From assembly GCA_011525915.1 (NCBI GenBank), contig WYBM01000047.1, forward strand, positions 1-57,404: a stretch of DNA of 57,404 bases, read 5' to 3'. The notes under the pieces were generated by a model. That model had not been told where the DNA came from. It made no database searches and saw only the letters and a list, made by a program, of their open reading frames with translations. Source of the DNA: Ardenticatenaceae bacterium. GTDB taxonomy: Bacteria > Chloroflexota > Anaerolineae > Promineifilales > Promineifilaceae. The position numbers and the translations under genes were made by a program. Numbering within the stretch: position 1 is the first letter of the stretch; each line of letters begins with the position of its first letter. Below, one piece after another: positions 35,683 to 43,781 of the stretch.

Positions 35683-37932
35683 TTACGGAACGGGGGTGGC
35701 TGTCACCAGGGGAGCGGGGTTGGTAGGTGTGGGTGGCAGCGGGGTTGGCGTGGGCCATTCGGGGGTGGGTGTCGCCGAAGGGGCCGTGGCGGTGGGCGGC
35801 AGTGGTGTCATGGTTTCTGTGGGTGTGGGGGTAGCGGTAGGTGCATTGGGGTCTACCAGGAAAGCAATCGAACGACGTTCGCTTTCCACCAGAGCCGCCC
35901 CGTCTTCCAGTTTTACCTGCCATTCGTAACGACCGGGTAACACCTGCAGGCGGCTGTTGCCGGTCTGTAACGTATTGGCGGTCAGCTGCACAGCGTAGTA
36001 GGTGCCGTGTGTGGGCTGGGTGACAACAGCCACGGGAAAGGCCCCCTGGCTGGTATGCAGGTACAGCACAAAGCGCTGGCTGCCAGACAAGGGCACCGGC
36101 CAGTTCCAGGCGTAGGTCACGGCCGTGGTCACCATCGCTTCCGCATGCTGGGCCGGTTCCTGCACTCGCAGCGTGGGTGCTGAAGGGGCCGCATAGTTGT
36201 TACCGAACTCCGCCGTCCAATACCACACATTCGGTGCATTGTAATCAGTATAAAAGCCGACACCCACATCCGTCGCTGCGGCGTTCAGCAAAATCCGCCG
36301 GTGAGACGGACTGTTCACCCAAAATTCCACCGCCTGGCGCGCCTCTTCAAACCCCCAGGCCGTCGTTTCCCCGGCATAACCGCCGGGGTATTGCTGCCCC
36401 AGGTACCGTTCTTCTGGCGTGGAACCATCGGAGCCCGTATGGGCGGTGAAGCCATAGGCAGCCATATCGGCGGCGTGATTTTGGGCCGCGGCGTTTAGGG
36501 GGGCCACATTGGTTAATGGCAGCAAATCAAACTGCCGCCGGGCCTCGTTAATGTAGAGAAAAAGCTGTTCTGTGGGGGTGCTGTTGGCCGGTACGGCAAC
36601 GGGCGCCAGCACAAAAGGCTGTCCAAGTTCAACCGGTGGTAAATCCAGCCCGGCCAAAACATCCTCTGTCAAAGCTATTTGACCGGCGTTAGCGATGAAG
36701 GGCAGGTATACAGACAACAACCCGGGGTCTACATGAATCCAGCGGCCAATCTCCGTACCCCCATATTCATTAACGGCAATCATGGTGATGTAATAGTCAC
36801 CAGACCGGCTGTAGACGTGGTTAATTTGTGCCCCTTCATGATAACGGCCGTCGCCCATAGCCCACTCGTAACGCAGTACCGAGCTATCACCAGAAGCCAG
36901 TCCGGGCATCGCTCGCCCGGCTGGTATACTTTCTGGTACGGTCATGTTGGCGGCTGGCGGCTGCCCTACGGTGACCGGCCAATAGGCATCTGACTGCCCG
37001 TAAGCATTGCGCACTTGTAGGTGCACCTGATACGTGCCCAGGCCGGCGTACTGATGACGAGGATTGGCTTCTGTACTGCTGTTGCCGTCACCAAAGTCCC
37101 AAAAATGTTGTAAGGGCTGCCCACCCCCACTCTGGCTGATGAAGCTCACTTCCTGGCCAACACCCGGTGTCAGATCATCCATGGTGAACTGTGCCGCCGG
37201 GTGGGGGACAACGGTAATGCGCTGGCTTTGAGAAGCGGTGGCCAGGGGGTTGCTGGCTTCCAACTGTACTTCATACACGCCGGGTAGGGGGAAAACAATG
37301 ATAGGATCATTGACTTTAAGAACACGGCCGTCGCCCAAGTTCCACGACTGCGTAAAAGGCCCAGACCCGCGCATGGTGGCCCGAATTTGGAAAGGCTGTC
37401 CTACAGAGACCTGAGGAGGGGTGAGGATATTCTCGATCTGGGGGGGAATACCCACCCAAAACGAGGTTGCCGTACGCTCTTCAGCGCCATTGAGTTTAAG
37501 GACGGCCGTTAGCTCCCGATGGGGCATTTGTATATCCGCTGTCTCTACCCGCAGAGACAGGCTGACTTGCTGCATGCCGCCATGAGCGGCCACAATAGGC
37601 AGCCAATGCAGGCTATCGGCTTTGACGTTGACCGTCATCCCCGCGGGCAAAAACTGGTTTTCCAGCGCCACACCAGGCGGCAAATAAAAGACCACCTCTG
37701 GTGACTGTGTAACCTGGTCTACATTGGTTAAAACAGCATGAAGCTGCAACAGATCACCTGGCTGGCTGATAGGGGGGGATATGGACACGTTTAATTGCAG
37801 GGCATCGCTTACCTGGGCCAACCCGCTCACCACCAAGACATCCGCAGATGTACCCTGTTGTGATCTGACCCAAAAACCGAACCCCAACAGAAACAAGATA
37901 CCCAGGGCAAACAGGCGGTGACGACGTACCAT
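35683..37932 (-). CDS. secreted protein with DUF11-like, PKD and CAP/SCP domains
   Basis: About 749 residues from ATG 37932 (a frame back to 37983 exists; neither start has a good ribosome site). The N-terminus MVRRHRLFALGILFLLGFGFW is a signal or membrane anchor. Then a DUF11-like beta domain (about 40-175), an Ig/PKD series with FWDFGDGNSSTEANPRHQY and YEWAMGDGRYHEGAQINHVY (about 180-400), a segment SVYLPFIANAG (~405), a CAP/SCP domain (about 445-590; EARRQFDLLPL, HTGSDGSTPEERY, SPSHRRILLN, YWTAEFGN), a further beta domain and a T-P-rich tail. CAP proteins bind sterols, lipids or peptides, or act in cell-wall processes. The YLPF segment is normally at protein ends here, so its middle position suggests that an ancestral secreted protein was extended by the CAP part. 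Confidence 0.8.
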   Translation of the reverse strand: MVRRHRLFALGILFLLGFGFWVRSQQGTSADVLVVSGLAQVSDALQLNVSISPPISQPGDLLQLHAVLTNVDQVTQSPEVVFYLPPGVALENQFLPAGMTVNVKADSLHWLPIVAAHGGMQQVSLSLRVETADIQMPHRELTAVLKLNGAEERTATSFWVGIPPQIENILTPPQVSVGQPFQIRATMRGSGPFTQSWNLGDGRVLKVNDPIIVFPLPGVYEVQLEASNPLATASQSQRITVVPHPAAQFTMDDLTPGVGQEVSFISQSGGGQPLQHFWDFGDGNSSTEANPRHQYAGLGTYQVHLQVRNAYGQSDAYWPVTVGQPPAANMTVPESIPAGRAMPGLASGDSSVLRYEWAMGDGRYHEGAQINHVYSRSGDYYITMIAVNEYGGTEIGRWIHVDPGLLSVYLPFIANAGQIALTEDVLAGLDLPPVELGQPFVLAPVAVPANSTPTEQLFLYINEARRQFDLLPLTNVAPLNAAAQNHAADMAAYGFTAHTGSDGSTPEERYLGQQYPGGYAGETTAWGFEEARQAVEFWVNSPSHRRILLNAAATDVGVGFYTDYNAPNVWYWTAEFGNNYAAPSAPTLRVQEPAQHAEAMVTTAVTYAWNWPVPLSGSQRFVLYLHTSQGAFPVAVVTQPTHGTYYAVQLTANTLQTGNSRLQVLPGRYEWQVKLEDGAALVESERRSIAFLVDPNAPTATPTPTETMTPLPPTATAPSATPTPEWPTPTPLPPTPTNPAPLVTATPVP

Positions 37933-38163
37933 AAGGTGGCAGTTTATCAGAATCACTTCAAGGCAACAAGTGACATAAACCATAAGGCGCCAGGCGTCAT
38001 CATCGCTTAATGTTAGCTTACGTTTTTACCTTATCCGTGTATAATCTGTGACGATTTTCACTGCGGCCCCATCATGCCTCTATCCTATTTAACTTTGCTT
38101 CCATTTGTAGTACCCTGGCATATAGTGCTTCATGAGGGAAAGTGCCCTTTTGATTGAGGCTGA

Positions 38164-38199
38164 TATAATTCACTTGCTGCCTGTAATAGTGGCAGCCTC
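38164..38199 (+). promoter_or_regulatory. -10 box and leader hairpin before the bactofilin-like gene
   Basis: TATAAT at 38164-38169, then GCTGCC (38176-38181) / GGCAGC (38191-38196) around nine bases, with an outer GAGGCTG / CAGCCTC pair (38156-38162, 38193-38199). A second TATAAT occurs at 38040-38045. No convincing -35 is seen for either. Function inferred only. Confidence 0.35.
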
Positions 38200-38225
38200 A
38201 GTGGTTTTGGAGTAGTGATCTGGTA

Positions 38226-40115
38226 ATGACTGCCGCAAAAGAAAGCGCTGTACAGGACAATGCCCGCCCTGATAGTACATCTGCAACATCCGAAGCAACC
38301 ACCCGTCATCAGGGGGGCCATCTGTTAAAGGCGGAAAGCAGCGCTAACGGCCGTAAACCGGGTTTCCTGGCCCGGTTCAGGCGCGAAAGAGAAGAGTCGC
38401 TGAATATTACCGGCTATCTGGTGGATGGGCTGACCACCGATAAAACGGTGGTGGTGAAAGCCGGGGCCACCATTCTGGGGCATATTGTTGCCCCTAAGGT
38501 GATCGTTGAAGGTACGGTGAGTGGTTCGGCCTACGGCCGTGATATAGAAATTGTCAGTGGTGGGCACATTTGGGGAGACGTTTTTGCCATTATGCTGCGC
38601 ATCCATCCTGGTGGTAAAGTCCAGGGATGGGTAAGCAGCATTGATGAAGATGATCTGGCACGGTTCCTGTCTTCCGGTTCGCTCATTGATGAAGCCCGTC
38701 TGTCTAGCCAGGCCGAAAGCCTGAATGAAAAGCTAGATGCCAGCTTCCTCACCCGCAGCGAATCAGAGATGGAGTCGCTGCACCTGCTTCAGGGAGAACT
38801 GGCCACCGCTTTAGCTGCCCGTTACGAGATGGAGCAGGATTTTGAAAAGCGCCTGGCAGAAATGGCCGGCGAAGCCTATAGCAAAATCAACTCTCTAACC
38901 GAACAGTTGACGGCCGTGCGTGGCGAGCTGTCCGGACAGAAAAGACACCTGGACGAAACCCAGGAATTACTGCGCCAGCAAAAGACCCAGATCGAACGCC
39001 AGACCAATGAACTGTCTGTCGCCCGTGACCTGATGACCGACCAGAACCAGGAGTTGAGCGAACTGCGTGACCTGTACAATGATCTGCGCCATAAACACAA
39101 CACATTACTCACGGACAAGGCAGAGCTTGACGAAAACTTCCAGGCCACAACGAAGGTGAAAGATAAGCTGGCTGAACGGGTAGAAAGCCTGGAAACGGCG
39201 CACCGCAACAACCTGCAATACCAGGCCGATCAAGAAGACTCGCTGCTGCGCTGGCAAGAATTGGCCGAAATTACTGAAAAGAAAGCGGCCGAGTTAAACA
39301 CGCAGCTGCAACAATCTCAATTTCAATTACAAGAAAGCGCCAATACCATCCATATCCTGCGTGAACAGCGGCAAGGCATGGAAGCAGAATTGGAAAAGGC
39401 GATGGCCGAACTGCGCGATCTGCAAGGCAGTAAAACACGGCCGTTCATTGACGCCGAAGCCATGATGGAGGCCACCAACCGGATCGCACAATTGGAAGCC
39501 GATCTGGCCGATGCCGAGCAAGAATACCTGGAGCAAATCATCTGGTACCGGGCCAGCCTGGAAACGTCCCGTTCGGAACTGGAAACAGCACGGGAAACGG
39601 CCGCACAGCAGCTGCTAGAATTGCAAAAGTTACAAGAGGCACTGGCCGAGGCTCAGGCAGAGGTTGCACAGCAAAAGGAGCATGTCGCTACCTGGCAGCA
39701 AGAAACGGCCGTCTATGCGCAAGAAGCCACCCGCTGGCAAACAACCATAGCCGAAAAAGAAACCGAATGGCAGCGGCAAACCGAAGAACTGCAACAATCT
39801 ATCATTATGCTTAAAGCAGACAAAAAGAATATGCAGTCTACCCTACGTGAAAGCCAGATACAGCTCTCCGCAGCTGAAACAGAAGTCAGCCGTTACTTGC
39901 AAGAAACCAAAATGCAAGGCGAGCGCCTGGCTGAAATTCACGCCCGTCTGGTGGAACGCGAGATACAATTAAAGCAAATGGCCGGGCACTTAAAACAGGC
40001 GCGTGACATGGTGACAAAACAAAATCAGACGATGAAGCAAATTAAAGAGATGGCCTCGGAAAAGATTCGGGCATTACAAACCGAAAACACCCGCCTGAAA
40101 GGCGGCCAATCGTAA
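38226..40115 (+). CDS. bactofilin-like domain fused to a long coiled coil
   Basis: 629 residues. A charged N-terminus (1-55), then a bactofilin/polymer-forming repeat domain (about 60-135: GYLVDGLTTDKTVVVKAGAT, GHIVAPKVIVEGTVSGSAYG, IEIVSGGHIWGDVF, IHPGGKVQGWV) with the short alternating strands of a beta helix. From about 165 to 625 the protein is almost one continuous coiled coil rich in Glu, Gln, Lys and Leu heptads. No membrane segment or signal. Bactofilins self-assemble into filaments and help shape cells or place wall enzymes. Here the long rod is unusual, as most are under 250 residues. The downstream order (MTA phosphorylase, then a SEDS-PBP fusion) keeps it near cell-wall genes. A hairpin and -10 box precede it; the ribosome site (GGAG, about 13 bases off) is weak. 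Confidence 0.82.
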   Translation: MTAAKESAVQDNARPDSTSATSEATTRHQGGHLLKAESSANGRKPGFLARFRREREESLNITGYLVDGLTTDKTVVVKAGATILGHIVAPKVIVEGTVSGSAYGRDIEIVSGGHIWGDVFAIMLRIHPGGKVQGWVSSIDEDDLARFLSSGSLIDEARLSSQAESLNEKLDASFLTRSESEMESLHLLQGELATALAARYEMEQDFEKRLAEMAGEAYSKINSLTEQLTAVRGELSGQKRHLDETQELLRQQKTQIERQTNELSVARDLMTDQNQELSELRDLYNDLRHKHNTLLTDKAELDENFQATTKVKDKLAERVESLETAHRNNLQYQADQEDSLLRWQELAEITEKKAAELNTQLQQSQFQLQESANTIHILREQRQGMEAELEKAMAELRDLQGSKTRPFIDAEAMMEATNRIAQLEADLADAEQEYLEQIIWYRASLETSRSELETARETAAQQLLELQKLQEALAEAQAEVAQQKEHVATWQQETAVYAQEATRWQTTIAEKETEWQRQTEELQQSIIMLKADKKNMQSTLRESQIQLSAAETEVSRYLQETKMQGERLAEIHARLVEREIQLKQMAGHLKQARDMVTKQNQTMKQIKEMASEKIRALQTENTRLKGGQS

Positions 40116-40140
40116 ACCATTAAATTTAAGGAGACAAGCA

Positions 40141-41010
40141 TTGGCAAACATCGAGATCGCCGTCATTGGTGGTAGTGGCCTGTATGATATGGCGGGCCTG
40201 GCAGACATTACCCCAAAACAAGTCAGCACCCCTTTTGGCCCCCCGTCAGATGTGATAGTCGTGGGTACCTTACACGGCCGTCAGGTAGCCTTTTTACCAC
40301 GACACGGCCGTGGCCACACCCTCTCCCCCAGTGAAGTGCCCTACCGTGCCAACATTTTCGCCCTTAAAACTCTAGGCGTCAGGTACATTATTTCCGTCAG
40401 CGCCTGTGGTTCACTGCGTGAGGATTATGCACCTGGCCACATCGTTATTCCCGACCAGCTCTATGACAACACCAAAGGGGTCCGGGAACACACCTTTTTT
40501 GGCCGCGGCATGGTTGCTCACATTAACGTGGCTGATCCCTTCTCACCAGAATTGAGCCGTGCTCTGGCCGCCAGCACCAGGGCGGCTGGCGGTACTGTCC
40601 ATGAAGGCGGCACGTTTATTACGGTTGAAGGACCTCGTTTTAGCACCAGGGGTGAATCTCACACCTACCGCCGCTGGGGCATGAGCATTATTGGCATGAC
40701 CACCAGCCCGGAAGCGTTTTTAGCGGCCGAGGCAGAAATTGCCTATGCCTGTATGGCCCATATTACCGACTATGATGTCTGGCACGATGAAGAAGGGCCA
40801 GTAACCGTAGAACAGGTCATCAAGGTTTTGCAGAATAATACACAGTTAGCCCAAGACGCTATCAACCGGCTGATACAACGTTACGACGAGTGGGCGGATG
40901 ATATGCCGGTGCATCATACCCTGCAAGATGCACTTATCAGTGACCGTGCCCACATGCCAGCCGCCGTGAAGGCTGAACTGGCTCCCCTGGTAGGCAAGTA
41001 TCTGAAATGA
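40141..41010 (+). CDS. mtnP: S-methyl-5'-thioadenosine phosphorylase
   Basis: Splits methylthioadenosine to adenine and methylthioribose-1-phosphate, a salvage step after polyamine synthesis. 289 residues of the purine-nucleoside phosphorylase fold: GGSGLYDM (phosphate loop), PRHGRGHTLSPSEVPYRANI, SVSACGSL, TVEGPRFSTRGES, MTTSPEAFLAAEAEIAYA and TDYDVWH. The residues fit the MTAP rather than the guanosine/inosine group (inference). The start is TTG 40141: AAGGAG lies nine bases upstream and the protein then begins MANIEIAVIGG as usual. The gap to the bactofilin-like gene is 25 bp, so the two are likely co-transcribed. The next gene follows after 50 bp. Confidence 0.9.
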   Translation: MANIEIAVIGGSGLYDMAGLADITPKQVSTPFGPPSDVIVVGTLHGRQVAFLPRHGRGHTLSPSEVPYRANIFALKTLGVRYIISVSACGSLREDYAPGHIVIPDQLYDNTKGVREHTFFGRGMVAHINVADPFSPELSRALAASTRAAGGTVHEGGTFITVEGPRFSTRGESHTYRRWGMSIIGMTTSPEAFLAAEAEIAYACMAHITDYDVWHDEEGPVTVEQVIKVLQNNTQLAQDAINRLIQRYDEWADDMPVHHTLQDALISDRAHMPAAVKAELAPLVGKYLK

Positions 41011-41060
41011 ACATGACCCTTACGGATGATCGTTCTTAATCTCTAATTGCCAGTTTCCTC

Positions 41061-43721
41061 ATGATTTCCTCCCGTTTAGCTGCCTTGCGTGACTATCACG
41101 GCCGTGATGAGCTTTTACTGCTGCTGCTCACCGCCATATTTGTCTTTACCAATGCTGTCGCCCTCAGCCTGGCGCAGGTAGGGCAGGTGACGGGCGGCTA
41201 TCTGTGGGCGTCTGGCGTCTGGCTGGCAGCCATGATGACTGCCTATGGGTTACTGGCCCGTTTTCGGCCCCGGCATGACCCTTACCTGCTGCCCGTGCTG
41301 GCCTTGTTAACCGGCTGGGGATTGGTGTTATTGCAGCGGCTGGCCCCTAACTTTCTGGTACGGCAAACGGCCTGGGTGGGGCTGGGCACGGCCGTGATGC
41401 TGGCCGTGGCCATACTGCCCACCAGCCTGCGCTGGCTCCGGCGTTACCGGTATACGCTGCTCATTGGCGGGCTGCTATTATTGGCAGCGACGTTGGTGCT
41501 GGGGGTTAACCCGTCTGGTTATGGTGCGGCGTTATGGCTGCCGGCCCCCTTTGTGGGGCGCGTTTTCTTCCAACCCTCAGAGCTGCTTAAGCTGCTGTTG
41601 GTGATCTTCCTGGCCAGCTATTTTGATGAGCGGGAGTCATTGTTACGGTTGGATGGGGAGCACGGCCGTTTGGGGCCACTGCCTTATCTGGCGCCACTGT
41701 TGCTCATGTGGGGCTTCTGCCTGGTGCTGCTCATCTGGCAGCGTGACCTGGGCGCCGCCACCCTCTTCTTTCTCTTATTCCTGGCATTATTGTATCTGGC
41801 GTCTGGCGACTGGCGTTACGTAGCTGGCGGTTTGGCGCTGCTGTTGGCCGGTGGCATCTTTGCTTATTTCGCCTTTGACGTGGTAGCCCTGCGGGTGGAT
41901 GCCTGGTGGAATCCCTGGCCAGACGCCGATAACCGCGCTTTTCAAATTGTGCAGTCGCTTTATGCCGTAGCCGCTGGTGGGTTAACCGGGCAGGGCATAG
42001 GACAGGGCTTTCCTACCTACATCCCCGTCGTTCATTCCGATTTTGCCTTTGCGGCCATTGCCGAAGAATGGGGGTTGGTCGGCACGTTGGCCGTGGTGGT
42101 CTGTTACCTGGTGCTGGCCCACCGGGGCATGAAGATAGCTGTGTACGCAGCACGGCCGTTTCACCGCCACCTGGCAGCGGGCATTACCATCCTATTGGCC
42201 ACACAGGCTGTGTTGATTATGGGGGGCGTTAGCAAAGTGCTGCCGTTAACGGGCGTAACGCTGCCCTTTTTGAGTTATGGGGGCAGTTCCATGTTGATCA
42301 GCAGTATCATGGCCGGGCTGCTGCTGTTCCTGTCTGCCATACCCCTCAGCGGCGTACGTCCCCCCTTTGATCCGGCGGGGCAGCAGCGCATTCGCCGGTT
42401 GATGACGGCCGTGCTCGCCGGTTACTTGTTGATATGCCTGTCTCTGGGTTATTGGAGCGTGGCCCGCGCCTCCACCCTGTTGGCGCGTGAAGACAACCCC
42501 CGGCTGGTAGAAGCAGAATTACGTATTCTGCGCGGCCGCATTGAAGACCGAAACGGCGTTGTGCTGGCGGAAACCATTGGTCCAGCAGACAACCTCAGCC
42601 GCTATTACCCCATCGCCAATATCGGCCCGGCGGTAGGCTATTACAGCTTCAAACACGGCACCGCTGGTGTAGAAGAAAGCTACGATGTCGTTCTGCGCGG
42701 CCATTTAAACGAAACCTGGCAAAACATCGTACGCCAGAGCTGGCACCAGACACAAGCCGGCCGCCATGTGCGGTTGTCGCTGGACGCTGGTTTACAGCAG
42801 GTGGCCGATGCCCTGCTGGGTGAGCGGCAGGGAGCAGTGCTGCTGCTGCAGGTCCAAACTGGGGAAATTCTGGCCATGGCCAGCCACCCTGGTTATGACC
42901 CCAACTTGCTGGATGAGCAATTTAACGATCTCACGGCCGCAGAAAACGCGCCGCTGCTGAACCGCGCCGTTCAGGGACGCTATCAGCCGGGGTTGTTGTT
43001 GCAGCCGTTTCTACTGGCCACGGCCGTAGAGCAGGGGCTAATTCGCCTGGGTGATGAAGTGCCACACCCCAACCGGCCGGTGACGGTGGATGGCCAGATA
43101 CTACAATGTACTCAACCAGCGCCACAGCCAGCAACCTGGGCCGACGTTTTGCGCCATCGCTGCCCTGGCCCTATGCAAGACCTGGCCGACCAACTAGGTA
43201 TTACAGGGTTAGACACTGCTTTTGAAGCCTTTGGGCTGACGGCCGTACCCGCCCTGCCGCTAAACACAGAAACAGCGCCATTAGAGCCCCTGGCAAACCC
43301 CCTGCTGGCTGGTATTGGGCAGGAAAATTTGCTGGTGACACCGCTTCAACTGGCGCTGGCCTGGCGTGCCTTGATGGTTGACGGCCGTCTCTTGCCCCCA
43401 CAATTGGTGACGGCCGTGCAAGACGAAGACGGTCTATGGCAGCCAGCGGCTGCCCCTGAGGATGCACCGCCTCGCTTTTTATCTCGCCAAGTGGCTGACC
43501 TCATTCGTCGCCAGTTAACAGCCGATGACCAGATAGAGATGAGCGTGCAGGTCTTGTCTGGCCCAGCGGGGAATACAAATGTCTGGTATTTGGGATTGAC
43601 CCCAACGCTTAATCCCCGTTATGTGGCCGTGGTGGTGCTGGAAGACAGCCATGACGCTACGGCCGCCCAAACCATAGGTCGTGCTATGTTAGGGACGGCC
43701 GTAGACAGACCAGAGCACTAG
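41061..43721 (+). CDS. SEDS (FtsW/RodA) glycosyltransferase fused to a degenerate PBP transpeptidase
   Basis: 886 residues. Residues about 15-425 are a SEDS polymerase with its hallmarks: FFQPSELLKLLLV, WQRDLGAATLFF, RAFQIVQSLYAVAAGGLTGQ, HSDFAFAAIAEEWGLVG and PLTGVTLPFLSYGGSSML. These proteins polymerise lipid II glycan strands. Residues about 450-880 follow the class B PBP plan (RGRIEDRNGVVLAET, GAVLLLQVQTGEILAMASHPGYDPN, TPLQLALAWRALMVDGR), but all three catalytic motifs are lost. The SxxK place reads GLLLQPF (Leu645, Gln648), the SxN region is HRCPGPMQDLADQLG, and the KTG place is SGPAGNTNVW. The PBP half is therefore probably structural, activating the SEDS part. It lies near the bactofilin-like gene and may act with it in elongation or septation (inference). 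Confidence 0.88.
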   Translation: MISSRLAALRDYHGRDELLLLLLTAIFVFTNAVALSLAQVGQVTGGYLWASGVWLAAMMTAYGLLARFRPRHDPYLLPVLALLTGWGLVLLQRLAPNFLVRQTAWVGLGTAVMLAVAILPTSLRWLRRYRYTLLIGGLLLLAATLVLGVNPSGYGAALWLPAPFVGRVFFQPSELLKLLLVIFLASYFDERESLLRLDGEHGRLGPLPYLAPLLLMWGFCLVLLIWQRDLGAATLFFLLFLALLYLASGDWRYVAGGLALLLAGGIFAYFAFDVVALRVDAWWNPWPDADNRAFQIVQSLYAVAAGGLTGQGIGQGFPTYIPVVHSDFAFAAIAEEWGLVGTLAVVVCYLVLAHRGMKIAVYAARPFHRHLAAGITILLATQAVLIMGGVSKVLPLTGVTLPFLSYGGSSMLISSIMAGLLLFLSAIPLSGVRPPFDPAGQQRIRRLMTAVLAGYLLICLSLGYWSVARASTLLAREDNPRLVEAELRILRGRIEDRNGVVLAETIGPADNLSRYYPIANIGPAVGYYSFKHGTAGVEESYDVVLRGHLNETWQNIVRQSWHQTQAGRHVRLSLDAGLQQVADALLGERQGAVLLLQVQTGEILAMASHPGYDPNLLDEQFNDLTAAENAPLLNRAVQGRYQPGLLLQPFLLATAVEQGLIRLGDEVPHPNRPVTVDGQILQCTQPAPQPATWADVLRHRCPGPMQDLADQLGITGLDTAFEAFGLTAVPALPLNTETAPLEPLANPLLAGIGQENLLVTPLQLALAWRALMVDGRLLPPQLVTAVQDEDGLWQPAAAPEDAPPRFLSRQVADLIRRQLTADDQIEMSVQVLSGPAGNTNVWYLGLTPTLNPRYVAVVVLEDSHDATAAQTIGRAMLGTAVDRPEH

Positions 43722-43781
43722 AAATTACAATTTTCCGGGCCACCTTTATGAAATGCGGCACCGTTAGGAAAAGCGCCAGCG

